Part shown: one piece after another, positions 25,706 to 34,440 of the stretch | Numbering within the stretch: position 1 is the stretch's first letter | How the letters are laid out: each line of letters opens with the position of its first letter | DNA from: Cohnella baijiui | Lineage (GTDB): Bacteria; Bacillota; Bacilli; Paenibacillales; Paenibacillaceae | Assembly: GCF_020731285.1 (NCBI RefSeq) | Contig: NZ_JAJFOW010000013.1 | Span: forward strand, 62,001-126,000 | DNA: 64,000 nucleotides | Reading direction: 5' to 3' | The notes under the pieces: generated by a model | Seen by the model: the letters and a program-made list of their open reading frames with translations, nothing else | Databases searched by the model: none | What the model was told of the DNA's origin: nothing | Position numbers and translations under genes: made by a program

Positions 25706-25897
25706 GCGGGCTTGCAGCCAGGCCTGGTTTTTCTTCGCCTGCCACCAGAGCTGCATGCCCATGAGACCGAACCATCGGGCGAGCCACGGCTCGCGGCGGG
25801 ATTTGCGTTCCTTGCGGGCTTCCCGCTCGGCGGGCGTCGTCAGATAGGTCACCGTCCGGTCGGTGACGTAGCGCAGCCAGTCTGTCGCATCGCTCAT
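25673..25897 (-). CDS. yqzE: YqzE family small protein
   Basis: A 74-residue protein matching the Bacillales YqzE family, which is usually encoded next to the comG operon. The conserved core is visible as WLRYVTDRTVTYL, a charged EREARKERKSRREPW segment, and a short hydrophobic stretch LARWFGLMGMQLWWQ. Function is unknown. The ATG at 25897 has GGAAGGGG 9 nt upstream, better than the ATG three codons earlier. Its proximity to yqhG and yqhH matches the gene order around comG and yqhGH in Bacillus, though the com genes are not in this window. Confidence 0.85.
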   Translation of the reverse strand: MSDATDWLRYVTDRTVTYLTTPAEREARKERKSRREPWLARWFGLMGMQLWWQAKKNQAWLQARKKDKPHAPGS

Positions 25898-26056
25898 TGC
25901 CGTCATCCCCTTCCGATATCTTTATCGTTAGCTTGCCCCGATCGCCGTCTTTCCAACCGCGCCGCTTCGCTGCGAAGCCCTTCCTTGAATGAGATGCCGC
26001 TTCCCGTGCCACGCTATGATGGAGCAGCTTAAGCAAGAGCGGAGGGAACAATACGC

Positions 26057-26800
26057 ATGCCCTTATGGAAGCGAGTCAAACGCGCGGCGGTTCGTGCCGC
26101 GTCGCTCACGGTCGTCGTCTGCGCGCTGGGCGGCTGGGCAATCGCTCCGGTCGGCGAGGGCATCGATCCCATGGTCGATGCCAACCCGTTGTTTCCCTCT
26201 CCGACCAGCCACGCCTTGCCCGCCGCCGAAGTGATTATCGACGCCGGACACGGCGGGATCGACGGCGGTACGCATGTCGGCGATATTTTGGAGAAGGACA
26301 TCAACCTCGCGATTTCGCGCAAGCTCTATCTCATTCTTCGCAGCCACGGCGTGCGGGCGGTCCTGAACCGAACCGGCGACTACGCGCTCAGCGACGACAA
26401 CCGCTGGCACCGGTCCTCGCGGCATCAGCGCGACCTGTCGCAACGCGGCGGGCTGCCGGAGGAGCTGGACGCCGGCATCTTCGTCAGCATCCATGTGAAT
26501 TGGTCGAAGCGCAGCGGCACGCGCGGTCCGATCGTCCTCCACCAGGAAGAGGCCCGGAGCGCCCTGCTCGGCAACTTTATCCAGCAAGGCTTGAACATGC
26601 AGCAGCAGTCCAAGTTTTTGCCCCAGGCGGGCGGCCCGTTCTATGTGCTCAAGAAGATCAAAATCCCGAGCGTCATCGTGGAGACCGCGTTCATGAGCAA
26701 CGCCAAGGACCGCGAGATGCTGACCTCGCCTCGCGGGCAGACGCGAATCGCCGCCGCGATTGCGGGCGGCATTCTCGCCTACCGGTGCGTCGTGCGATAA
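26057..26800 (+). CDS. cwlD: N-acetylmuramoyl-L-alanine amidase (CwlD type)
   Basis: A 247-residue Amidase_3 enzyme that cleaves the amide bond between muramic acid and the peptide in peptidoglycan. An N-terminal hydrophobic segment (about 9-31) should export or anchor it. The zinc ligands are His65 in IDAGHGG, Glu79 in EKDINLA and His146 in VSIHVN; the catalytic Glu209 lies in IVETAFMSN. Length and order match sporulation CwlD, which helps make muramic-delta-lactam in the spore cortex. GGAGG lies 11 nt before the ATG. It is convergent with the divergent-deacetylase gene across a shared terminator. Another single-domain amidase cannot be excluded. Confidence 0.85.
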   Translation: MPLWKRVKRAAVRAASLTVVVCALGGWAIAPVGEGIDPMVDANPLFPSPTSHALPAAEVIIDAGHGGIDGGTHVGDILEKDINLAISRKLYLILRSHGVRAVLNRTGDYALSDDNRWHRSSRHQRDLSQRGGLPEELDAGIFVSIHVNWSKRSGTRGPIVLHQEEARSALLGNFIQQGLNMQQQSKFLPQAGGPFYVLKKIKIPSVIVETAFMSNAKDREMLTSPRGQTRIAAAIAGGILAYRCVVR

Positions 26801-26821
26801 TCGGCGGCGCGGGGACAACGG

Positions 26822-26874
26822 AAAAGCGGCCGATCCGGGGACAAACCGTCCCGCCGGATCGACCGCTTTTTCCT
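26822..26874. terminator. Strong bidirectional terminator
   Basis: AAAAGCGG(C)CGATCCGG pairs with CCGGATCG(A)CCGCTTTT around 15 nt. T-rich tracts flank it on both strands, between two convergent genes. Confidence 0.92.
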
Positions 26875-26890
26875 TTGAAGACGGAGAGCG

Positions 26891-27721
26891 TCACTTGGGC
26901 GCCGGCGTCGGCGCAGCCTGTCCGCCCGCGGGCGGCAGCAGCTCGGACAGCCTGACGAACCGCGCCTGCGCCTGCAGCGTCGGGGCCGCTGCCAATAGCG
27001 CGCCCGATGTGATCAGGCCGGGCGGCCCGACATGCCCGATGACGACCGTCTTTTCGCGTTTGGCGACCATTCCCTTGAGGACGCCGATCTGACGCGAAAC
27101 ATGCTGATGCGTATACACGTCATCCAGGAAGACGTCGTTCTGCAGCAGCGGCACGCCGAGCTCCTGAGCCACCTTCGGGACGACAGTCTTATGGGAAGTG
27201 CGGCTGTCCAGGAAAAACAATCCCCGTTCCTTGCATACCTGAAGCACGATCCGCATCACCCGTTCGTCCGCCGTCGCTTTGGAGCCCATATGGTTGTTCA
27301 TGCCGATCGCGTGCGGCACTTCCGCGATTGCCGCCTCCACCCGCGCGCGAATCTCCTCGTCCGAGAGGGAGGTCAGGATCGCCTTCGGCCCGAGCCAGCT
27401 GGGCTTGCCCCGTACCGGCTCCATCGGCAGGTGGACGATCACGTCCCGCCCGGCCGCGTGGGCCGCCTCCGCGTCCGCCTTGGTGGACGGCAGGAACGGC
27501 ATGACCGCCGCCGTGAGCGGGATCGGCAGCTTCAGCATCTGCTCGGTCCCTTTCATATGGTTGCCGAAGTCGTCGATGACGACGGCCACTCTCCGCGTTT
27601 CCGCCGGCTGCCCTTCCGGAGCGGCCGCCGCCGCGGGCGGCAGGACGGCGGACAACGTCCATCCGGTCAGCAGCGCGGCGACGACGGCGCCGCGGCAGAG
27701 TCCCTTCGACTTGCTTGTCAC
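26891..27721 (-). CDS. Divergent polysaccharide deacetylase family protein (YibQ/DUF610)
   Basis: A 276-residue exported protein. The signal peptide ends near AAAAAPEG. The fold is a divergent polysaccharide deacetylase: VAVVIDDFGN (metal Asp pair, about 46-55), HLPMEP near 97-102 and MNNHMGS near 141-147 are the family motifs. The proteins are suspected to act on cell-wall or spore polysaccharide, but activity has seldom been shown. The GTG start has AGGGAG 10 nt upstream. A Pro/Ala-rich tail closes the protein. It is convergent with the CwlD-type amidase gene, in keeping with a cell-wall role. Confidence 0.88.
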   Translation of the reverse strand: MTSKSKGLCRGAVVAALLTGWTLSAVLPPAAAAAPEGQPAETRRVAVVIDDFGNHMKGTEQMLKLPIPLTAAVMPFLPSTKADAEAAHAAGRDVIVHLPMEPVRGKPSWLGPKAILTSLSDEEIRARVEAAIAEVPHAIGMNNHMGSKATADERVMRIVLQVCKERGLFFLDSRTSHKTVVPKVAQELGVPLLQNDVFLDDVYTHQHVSRQIGVLKGMVAKREKTVVIGHVGPPGLITSGALLAAAPTLQAQARFVRLSELLPPAGGQAAPTPAPK

Positions 27722-28002
27722 GAGCTGTCAGCTCCCTTGCGTTGGCATTCGTTTCCTTTCGACTTCATTGTGTGAGGATTTCCCCGGCATTATGCGGCGC
27801 CGTGCGGAAATCGCCGGATCTCGCTCGCATCGCCTCCCTGTCGGACGGCCGCGTCACGTTCGTGGAATAGGCGGGCGGCTGGGGCAGGCTCGAGCTCGTA
27901 GGCATGTATCGCGAAGGTGGGCGGCGCGGATAGGCGGATGAACAGACCGCCTGGGTACTTCTCCCGTATACTGTACGACAACCCAGGAAGGAGATGTTCG
28001 CG

Positions 28003-28293
28003 ATGTCCGATTGCCCCGAATGCAAAGCCAAATCGATTTACGACCCGCCCCAAACGGTGTACGAGGATTATTATCATCCGCAGCATGTCGAAGTCGTCCA
28101 GACGGTGGAAGTCATCCGCAGACATCACTGCGTGCCGGTCTATCATCACGTAACGGTCTGTACGGCCAAAGACGTCTATTCCGACGATTTCACAGGCATG
28201 GGTGGCATGGGTGGCGTGGGAGGCATGGCCAATACGGCCGCGATGCCAATGCGCGGCGGACGGAGCGCCGGCGTCTCCAAAAAGCGGAGATAA
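28003..28293 (+). CDS. cotD: CotD-family spore coat protein
   Basis: A 96-residue small protein rich in His, Tyr, Val and Cys with the CotD-like core QTVYEDYYHPQHVEV and RRHHCVPVYHHVTVC. A Met/Gly-rich tail (MGGMGGVGGM) and a basic end follow. CotD is a structural protein of the inner spore coat made late in the mother cell. The ATG at 28003 has AAGGAG 9 nt upstream; the ATG at 27994 overlaps that site. About 50 bp upstream, CGTATACTGT preceded by AC at about 17 bp loosely resembles mother-cell sigma promoters. The next gene is an oxalate-decarboxylase-like bicupin, whose B. subtilis relative OxdD is also a coat protein. Confidence 0.75.
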   Translation: MSDCPECKAKSIYDPPQTVYEDYYHPQHVEVVQTVEVIRRHHCVPVYHHVTVCTAKDVYSDDFTGMGGMGGVGGMANTAAMPMRGGRSAGVSKKRR

Positions 28294-28311
28294 GGATGGA
28301 TCCGCGCAAAG

Positions 28312-28357
28312 AAGGGGCTGTCCAGGCGGGCCGAATGGCCTTGCGGGACGGCCCCTT
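28312..28357 (+). terminator. Hairpin after the cotD-like gene
   Basis: AAGGGGC and GCCCCTT with adjoining GTCC/GGAC pair around a long loop. The T tract is poor (GCGTTTGG), so termination may be weak and the bicupin gene may be partly co-transcribed. Confidence 0.5.
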
Positions 28358-28486
28358 GCGTTTGGGATCGCCGGGCATCCCTCGTCAGGGATCGCGAAGG
28401 ATACATAATGGGCAAGCCTATCGTCATACGCTGACCATTGAACGACTGTACGGCATCTCGATACGAGAGAGGAGGATGCCTGGCGT

Positions 28487-29680
28487 ATGGGGAATTCCAA
28501 CCGAACGCAGGACGACGGTGGATATGCGACGCCCGGGCCCATACCCCAGCCGATCCGTAACGACGGTGCCGGTGGTCCCGACTACGGTCCGCGCGACGTC
28601 CTAAGAGACCTGGAAAACCCGGATATGCTCGTACCCCCGAAGACGGACGCGGGACTGCTGCCGAATTTGAGAATGTCCTTTTCGGACACGCATATGCAGC
28701 TGAATCATGGGGGCTGGTCCCGCGAGATCACCGTCCGGGATCTGCCGATCGCCACGACGCTCGCCGGCGTCAACATGAGCCTGCGGCCGGGCGGCGTGCG
28801 CGAGCTGCACTGGCATCAGCAAGCCGAATGGGCCTATATGATCGGCGGCGCCGCTCGCCTCACATCCGTCGACGCGAGCGGCCGCAACTTTATCGCCGAC
28901 GTCGGTCAGGGCGATCTATGGTATTTTCCGGCCGGACTGCCTCATTCGATCCAGGCGCTGGCCGGGGGCTGCGAGTTTCTGCTCGTCTTCGACGACGGCA
29001 GCTTCTCCGATCTGAACACGCTGTCGATATCGGATTGGTTCGCCCATACGCCCAAGGATGTCCTGTCCGCCAACTTCGGCGTCCCGGCCCGGTCCTTCGA
29101 CACGATCCCGGCCGAACAGGTGTACATTTTCGAGGACCGTGTCCCGGGACCGCTGGAGCAGGACCGCGTCGTCTCTCCGTACGGCACCGTCCCGTCGAGC
29201 TTCACCCATCGTCTTCTCGCGCAGCCGCCGCTGGAGACGTCCGGCGGGAGCGTGCGGATCGTCGACTCGTCCAATTTTCCCGTCTCCAAGACGGTCGCCG
29301 CCGCCCTGGTCGAGATTCGGCCGGGCGCGATGCGCGAAATGCACTGGCACCCGAACAACGACGAGTGGCAGTATTATTTGTCCGGCGAAGGCCGGATGAC
29401 CGTTTTCGGAGGAAACGGCAAGGCGCGTACGTTTAACGTCAGGGCGGGAGACGTCGGCTACGTGCCGTTCGCCTTCGGGCATTACGTGCAAAATACGGGC
29501 AAAGAGACGATGTGGTTCCTCGAGGTGTTCCGAAGCGACCGGTTCGCGGACATCTCGCTTAATCAATGGATGGCCCTGACGCCGCGGGAGCTCGTGAAGG
29601 ACAATCTTCACGTGTCCTCGGAAGTAATCGACGCGCTGCACAAGGAAAAACGGCCGGTCGTGAAATATCCGAAGAAGTAA
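28487..29680 (+). CDS. Bicupin oxalate decarboxylase family protein (OxdC/OxdD)
   Basis: A 397-residue double-cupin manganese enzyme that in this family splits oxalate to formate and CO2. Site 1 has His108, His110, Glu114 and His153; site 2 has His286, His288, Glu293 and His332, plus the site-2 Glu346 in MWFLEVFRS and Arg105. All metal ligands are therefore present. The flexible lid over site 1, SENST in B. subtilis OxdC, reads SDLNT here (174-178), replacing the key Glu by Asp. The N-terminal 30 residues are a Pro/Gly-rich extension. It follows a cotD-like gene, which suggests a spore-coat enzyme like OxdD. GGAGG lies 11 nt before the ATG. Confidence 0.9.
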   Translation: MGNSNRTQDDGGYATPGPIPQPIRNDGAGGPDYGPRDVLRDLENPDMLVPPKTDAGLLPNLRMSFSDTHMQLNHGGWSREITVRDLPIATTLAGVNMSLRPGGVRELHWHQQAEWAYMIGGAARLTSVDASGRNFIADVGQGDLWYFPAGLPHSIQALAGGCEFLLVFDDGSFSDLNTLSISDWFAHTPKDVLSANFGVPARSFDTIPAEQVYIFEDRVPGPLEQDRVVSPYGTVPSSFTHRLLAQPPLETSGGSVRIVDSSNFPVSKTVAAALVEIRPGAMREMHWHPNNDEWQYYLSGEGRMTVFGGNGKARTFNVRAGDVGYVPFAFGHYVQNTGKETMWFLEVFRSDRFADISLNQWMALTPRELVKDNLHVSSEVIDALHKEKRPVVKYPKK

Positions 29681-29738
29681 AATGCAAAGGGTCGACCGCT
29701 TGCAGCCCTTAGGCTGGAAACAATCGACCCTTTGCATT
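29681..29738. terminator. Bidirectional terminator with 15-bp perfect stem
   Basis: AATGCAAAGGGTCGA and TCGACCCTTTGCATT pair perfectly around 28 nt. On the minus strand TTTTAC follows. It directly joins the stops of two convergent genes. Confidence 0.85.
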
Positions 29739-30768
29739 AGGAACCGGAGACGGCTTTCTTTCTTCTCTCCAGCAAATCGGAAGCAATCTGCTTGAACGGA
29801 ACTTCGTTCGTGCTCTCTACCTTCGCGATCCAGTCCGCCGGAATGGAGGATGCTCCGCTGTACGCTCCGCATAACGATCCGACGATCGCCCCGTTCGTAT
29901 CCGCATCGTCGCCGATGTTGACGGCGCCGAGGATTCCTTCTTTCACATCGCCTTCCACGGCATAGAACACGCCAAGAGACAGCGGGACGGATTCGTAGCT
30001 TTTCATGCCCGCGCCGATCATGGCGTACAACGCTTCGCAGACTTCGTTCACCGGCCGGTTCCGTTCCCGTTCCCGCTCCACCAAGTCGACAGCCAATCGG
30101 ATTCGGGCCGCGATGGATGGAGCCGGCTGGTCGAAGCCTTTTCGCTCGCCCCGCTCCGCCCCTTGAATCGCGGCCTCCATCACTTCGCGCGGCGTGCAGT
30201 TCCCCTCGACCGCCGTTGCGATGGCGGCCGCAATCGCGCTAGCCGACGCGACACCCGCCCGGCTCCCGTGAGAGGGGATTGCGGATGCCTCGGCTTCCGC
30301 GATCGCCAGATCCACATCCCCATGGCGGTAGATTCCGATTGGTCCGACGCGCATGGCCGCCCCGTTTGTGTCCCCGGTTTTACCCGATTCCTTGTAGTCG
30401 CCATCCGATAGGATCGTCTCTAGAAACTTGCGCGTGCTAGGTCCGATTACCGTCGAATCGAGCATCTTGTAATCCTCGGCCCACTGCCTCATTTTCCGAA
30501 CGAACAGCTCCGGGTCGAATCGGCCAGCCTCGATGAGGACGGAGGATACGATCAGGCTCTCCTGGGTGTCATCCGTAATTCCTCCGGCTTCGACCGCATG
30601 GTGCGCCGTCTGCTCCTGATCCGGCGTCATGAAATCCGTAATTCTGCCGTAAATTCTTCGAATCTGGGAAGGCGACATGAACGAGGCGGGCATGCCCATC
30701 GCGTCTCCGATCGCGGTCGCGACCAAGCTTCCGTAGGCCCTGTCCAACAATGCGTTATTCTGCTCCAT
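29737..30768 (-). CDS. ADP-ribosylglycohydrolase (DraG/ARH) family protein
   Basis: A protein of about 343 residues of the all-helical ADP-ribosylglycohydrolase family, which cleaves N- or O-glycosidic bonds to ADP-ribose or related ribosides with two Mg ions. The metal motifs are GITDDTQ (about 60-66) and GDDADTNGAI (about 286-295), both intact. It opens with LLDRAYGSLVATAIGDAMG, also family-typical. The ATG at 30768 is preferred; a GTG at 30780 overlaps the stop of the PfkB gene. It is the last gene of an operon with a GntR regulator, ABC transporter and PfkB kinase. This context points to catabolism of an imported ribosyl compound more than to control of nitrogenase, for which no genes are seen. 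Confidence 0.88.
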   Translation of the reverse strand: MEQNNALLDRAYGSLVATAIGDAMGMPASFMSPSQIRRIYGRITDFMTPDQEQTAHHAVEAGGITDDTQESLIVSSVLIEAGRFDPELFVRKMRQWAEDYKMLDSTVIGPSTRKFLETILSDGDYKESGKTGDTNGAAMRVGPIGIYRHGDVDLAIAEAEASAIPSHGSRAGVASASAIAAAIATAVEGNCTPREVMEAAIQGAERGERKGFDQPAPSIAARIRLAVDLVERERERNRPVNEVCEALYAMIGAGMKSYESVPLSLGVFYAVEGDVKEGILGAVNIGDDADTNGAIVGSLCGAYSGASSIPADWIAKVESTNEVPFKQIASDLLERRKKAVSGS

Positions 30769-30776
30769 CCTTATCT

Positions 30777-31715
30777 TCACCTTGCTTTCTCTATCATATC
30801 TGTGATGTCATTCAGTGAAAATTCGCCGTGCGGACCCATGATGGTCGTGGTGAGCGCGCCGCAGGCGCTTGCGATCCGAACGGCTTCTTCCATACCGAAA
30901 CCTTGGGACAGGCCGTACAGCAACCCTCCGGCGAAGCTGTCCCCGGCCCCGGTCGTATCGATGCTGTCGACCCGGTAAGGAGGAACGCTGAAAAAGTTCC
31001 CTTCCATTCGGACTTCTACCCCTTGGCTGCCTCGTTTCAAGATCACGCACTTGATTCCGAGTTCCCGGCAGCGCGAGTCCCCGCAATTCCCCCATCGCAT
31101 GAGATCGGAAAGCATCTCCCATTCGTTCTCGTTCGGGATCAGCAGGTCGGCAAGCCCCATGACGGCATACAGCACTTGGAGAGGGATTGAACCCGCCAAC
31201 GGGCCGGGGTCGAATACCAGAACGGCCCCTGCATGCTTCAACTTCTTCAGTTGAAGAACGATTTGATTCGCGGATTCCGGCTCCAGCAGATAATATCCGG
31301 TCAGGTAGATATGGGACACCCGATCGTACGGCACGTCCTCGAGCATGGATGGCGCGAAGATCGCCTCGCATCCCTTGCGAGTCAAGAACGTCCGCTCTCC
31401 GTCCCGATCCACGATGGAGATGCAGTAACCGGAGCTTCCGCTCTCCAAGTACCGGATGGCCCGTTCGGAGAACGCTTGCCGGCCCAAATACGATTTAATC
31501 TTCCGCCCCCATTCGTCGTCGCCGACCATGGAGACGATATGCGGATGAGCGCCCAAGTTCCGCAGCGTGCTGCCGACATTGATGGCGCAGCCGCCGACCC
31601 GGAAGAAGGAATCGTGGATGAGCGCGTCCCCTCCCCTTTTCGGGCTTTCGTTCACCAGTACGTATTGATCAACGATAATGCCGCCTAAAATGAGAATCTC
31701 CCGTGTATGGTTCAT
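30777..31715 (-). CDS. PfkB-family carbohydrate/nucleoside kinase
   Basis: A 312-residue ribokinase-superfamily enzyme. The N-terminal substrate motif FRVGGCAINVGSTLRNLG and the C-terminal signature DTTGAGDSFAGGLL with the catalytic Asp are intact, so phosphorylation of a sugar or nucleoside hydroxyl is likely. The ATG at 31715 has GGAG 8 nt upstream, that site overlapping the end of the ATPase gene. It almost abuts the ADP-ribosylglycohydrolase-family gene downstream. A plausible scheme is that the hydrolase frees a ribose unit that this kinase traps, but ribose, another sugar or a nucleoside would all fit. Confidence 0.88.
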   Translation of the reverse strand: MNHTREILILGGIIVDQYVLVNESPKRGGDALIHDSFFRVGGCAINVGSTLRNLGAHPHIVSMVGDDEWGRKIKSYLGRQAFSERAIRYLESGSSGYCISIVDRDGERTFLTRKGCEAIFAPSMLEDVPYDRVSHIYLTGYYLLEPESANQIVLQLKKLKHAGAVLVFDPGPLAGSIPLQVLYAVMGLADLLIPNENEWEMLSDLMRWGNCGDSRCRELGIKCVILKRGSQGVEVRMEGNFFSVPPYRVDSIDTTGAGDSFAGGLLYGLSQGFGMEEAVRIASACGALTTTIMGPHGEFSLNDITDMIEKAR

Positions 31716-31720
31716 CGCGA

Positions 31721-32797
31721 TCACTCCGCAAGCAGGGTTTGGTGCTCGGCGTTCCATGCCAGCCAAACATCCTCACCCTGCCGAAAACTGTGATCGTTCG
31801 AATCGTTCTGCCGCTGAACCTTCAACTCTTGTCCCAACGCCTCGACGAGATAAGTGAACGTGCTGCCGACATAGGTGATGAACTTGATCGTTCCTTTCAT
31901 CCCGGTCTGCGCGGATGTGTCCCTTGTCAGACGAATCTTCTCCGGTCGGACGGACAGAATCGTTTCGGTCCCTTGCGGGTATGCGGAGCCGGTAGCCGTA
32001 AAAGGCACAAACAGGCTATTCCCGTTGCCTAAGACCAAGCGTGCTCTGCCTTCGCCAACTTCCTCCAAGGCCCCTTTGAGGAAGTTGGACTGTCCGACGA
32101 AGCCGGCTACGAACGTATTCGCGGGACGTTCGTAGACCTCGTGAGGCGAGCCGATTTGTTCGATCCGGCCGGCTCTCATGACCGCGATGCAGTCGGACAG
32201 CGTCATGGCCTCTTCCTGATCGTGCGTTACAAAGATCGTCGTGATCCCGATCTCCTTCTGGATCATGCGGAGCTCGATCTGCATGGCGGATCTCAAGTTT
32301 TTGTCCAGCGCGCTTAAACTCTCGTCCAGCAGGAGCAAGGACGGCTTCGTCACGAGCGCTCTGGCCAGGGCGACGCGCTGCTGCTGTCCGCCCGACAGCT
32401 GTTTCGGTTTTCGCTGCTCATAACCCGTCAACTGGACCATCTCGAGCGCATTCGCCACTTCCTTGCGGATATCCCCGCGGGACAACCGCTGCTGCTCCAA
32501 TCCGTAGGCGACGTTCTGGGCGACGGACATGTGGGGAAACAGCGCATAGCTTTGGAACACCATGCCGATGTTTCGTTTATAGGGAGGCAGCGAATCGATC
32601 GATTGGCCTCCGATCGAGATCGTCCCTTCGTCTTGACTTTCGAAACCCGCCACCATCCGCATGGTCGTCGTTTTCCCGCAGCCGGAAGGTCCGAGCAGGG
32701 ACAAGAAAGTGCCTTTCTCGAGTGAAATGTCGATTCGGTCCAGCACCCGGTTCCCGTGAAAAGATTTCGTCAGCCGGTTGATCTCTAGATAGGCCAT
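31721..32797 (-). CDS. ABC transporter ATPase (PotA type)
   Basis: A 358-residue ATPase with a C-terminal TOBE domain, the architecture of PotA/FbpC importers. Walker A GPSGCGKTT (about 36-44), signature LSGGQQQRVALARAL and the H-loop in FVTHDQEEA are intact. Walker B reads LLLLDESLSALD, with Ser in place of the usual Pro after the catalytic Glu. The gene lies 9 bp downstream of the PotC-type permease with a GGAGG site. Together with the two permeases and binding protein it makes a complete importer. Naming it a polyamine transporter would be premature because the operon carries sugar/nucleoside enzymes. Confidence 0.93.
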   Translation of the reverse strand: MAYLEINRLTKSFHGNRVLDRIDISLEKGTFLSLLGPSGCGKTTTMRMVAGFESQDEGTISIGGQSIDSLPPYKRNIGMVFQSYALFPHMSVAQNVAYGLEQQRLSRGDIRKEVANALEMVQLTGYEQRKPKQLSGGQQQRVALARALVTKPSLLLLDESLSALDKNLRSAMQIELRMIQKEIGITTIFVTHDQEEAMTLSDCIAVMRAGRIEQIGSPHEVYERPANTFVAGFVGQSNFLKGALEEVGEGRARLVLGNGNSLFVPFTATGSAYPQGTETILSVRPEKIRLTRDTSAQTGMKGTIKFITYVGSTFTYLVEALGQELKVQRQNDSNDHSFRQGEDVWLAWNAEHQTLLAE

Positions 32798-32806
32798 CGC
32801 AGCCTC

Positions 32807-33592
32807 CTACTTCAGAAAGAATTTGAGCGAAGATCTCATGATGGTCGCAATCAGCACGATCAATAAGGTGGTTGCGGTCAGCATGACGGTCGATACCGCA
32901 TTGATCTCCGGCGTAAATCCAAACTTGATGGACGAGTAGATCTCGATCGGCAATGTGCTGGATCCGCCGGGAATCAGGAAATACGAGAGAATGAAGTTGT
33001 CGAACGAGATCACGAAGGCCAGAAAGCCCCCCGCCAGCATGGCCGGAAACAGCAAGGGCAGCGTAATTCGCCGGACCGTCGTCCACTCGTTGGCGCCCAA
33101 GCTCGCCGACGCTTCGTTAATCGTCAGATCCATGCTCTGCAGCCTGGCCTTGATGACCAATACCGCATACGGCAAGGAGACGACGACGTGCCCGATCAGC
33201 AACACCATGAAGTTCTTGTCGATCCCCGCCGCGCTAACCAGAAGCAGCAAGGACAAGCCCAAGATCAGCCAAGGAATCGTCAACGGCAGAATCACGAGCG
33301 AATCGATCCAGCGCTTGAGCTTCGAATTCGTCCGCACGGCCCAGAGCATCAGCATGGTGGCCAGCACGACGCAGATGACCGCGGTGCCAGCCGCGATATA
33401 GACGCTGGTCAGCGTGGCGTCGATCAGCTTGTCGTTGCCGGCGAGCTCCCGATACCACCGCATGCTGAATTCGAACGGCAGCGCGTTGTACTTGGAAGCG
33501 TTAAACGACATCGCCATCAAGACGAGGATGGGCGCGTAGAGAAAAAGCATAACAAGAGCAGCGTACGTCCAACCGATTCCTTTCTTTAGCAT
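32807..33592 (-). CDS. ABC transporter permease (PotC type)
   Basis: A 261-residue permease with six predicted helices. It starts MLKKGIGWTYAALVMLFLYAPI, as PotC proteins do, and has the loop INEASASLGANEWTTVRRITLP near residues 154-175 for contact with the ATPase. GAGGAGG lies 7 nt before the ATG at 33592, and the site overlaps the end of the preceding permease gene. A longer upstream extension of the frame lies over that gene and is not credible. It pairs with the PotB-type permease. Confidence 0.93.
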   Translation of the reverse strand: MLKKGIGWTYAALVMLFLYAPILVLMAMSFNASKYNALPFEFSMRWYRELAGNDKLIDATLTSVYIAAGTAVICVVLATMLMLWAVRTNSKLKRWIDSLVILPLTIPWLILGLSLLLLVSAAGIDKNFMVLLIGHVVVSLPYAVLVIKARLQSMDLTINEASASLGANEWTTVRRITLPLLFPAMLAGGFLAFVISFDNFILSYFLIPGGSSTLPIEIYSSIKFGFTPEINAVSTVMLTATTLLIVLIATIMRSSLKFFLK

Positions 33593-33594
33593 CG

Positions 33595-34416
33595 CTACGC
33601 CTCCTCTTTGGCGAATCGGGAGAGTACGGCCATGGAGAGAAGAATGATCGCCAATAGAATAAAGGAGACAGCCGCCCCGAAGTTCCAACCGTAGATCTCG
33701 AAAAATTGGTCTTCGATCACCGTCCCGATGACGGTTCCCTGCGTGCCGCCGAGGATTCGGGGTTCGACGAACACCCCGAGACTCGGCACGAACACGAGGA
33801 TGCATCCGGAAATGATGCCGGGCTTGCTAAGCGGCAGCACGATGCGTCGGAACGTGGTCAGCGGTCCTGCCTTCAGGCTCTTCGAAGCCTCCACCAGGGC
33901 GCCGTCCACCTTTTCGAGCGACATGTAGATCGTGATGACCATATAAGGAAAGAAAATATGGACCATCGCGATGATCACCGCGGTGGAGGTGAACATGAGA
34001 CCAAGCGGACCGGAACCGATGAGATGGAGCTTGCGCAACCCGATCTCCAACAAGCCTCCATCCCGAAGCAGGTTCTGCCAGGAATACGCCCGGACGAGCT
34101 GACTCGTCCAGAAAGGGATGATAATGGCCATGAGCAGCATGTTTTTGCCGCCTTGAATGATGCTCACCATCACGTATGCCATCGGATAACTAATGAGCAG
34201 GCTGATCACCGTAACGTAGAAGCTCATCTTGACCGTCTTCCAGGTCAGCTTCAGATAAATGTCCTTCTGGAAAAAATCCATATAGTTCTGTACCGTCCAA
34301 TGACCGCCGGTCCCGTCGCTAAGAAAGCTGTAGTACACCATGATGAAGAGTGGAACCACGCAGAAACACAGGAGCAGGAATACGGCCGGACTCATTAACC
34401 ATATCTTTCTATCCAA
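33595..34416 (-). CDS. ABC transporter permease (PotB type)
   Basis: A 273-residue permease with six helices, a start of MDRKIWLMSPAVFLLLCF and the docking loop LVEASKSLKAGPLTTFRRIVLP near residues 177-198. The start is TTG with GGGGAG 9 nt upstream. It is the first permease gene after the binding protein and ends where the ribosome site of the PotC-type gene begins, so expression is coupled. Confidence 0.92.
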   Translation of the reverse strand: MDRKIWLMSPAVFLLLCFCVVPLFIMVYYSFLSDGTGGHWTVQNYMDFFQKDIYLKLTWKTVKMSFYVTVISLLISYPMAYVMVSIIQGGKNMLLMAIIIPFWTSQLVRAYSWQNLLRDGGLLEIGLRKLHLIGSGPLGLMFTSTAVIIAMVHIFFPYMVITIYMSLEKVDGALVEASKSLKAGPLTTFRRIVLPLSKPGIISGCILVFVPSLGVFVEPRILGGTQGTVIGTVIEDQFFEIYGWNFGAAVSFILLAIILLSMAVLSRFAKEEA

Positions 34417-34440
34417 ACGAGCTCACTCCCCAGTCGTGAC

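Noticed and set aside
26065..26955. Long overlapping frame within the amidase gene
   Set aside because: The amidase frame carries all catalytic residues, while the overlapping frame is an Arg/Ala-rich shadow.
29737..30768. Regulator of nitrogenase (DraG)
   Set aside because: No nif or draT genes are seen, and the gene is part of a catabolic-looking operon.
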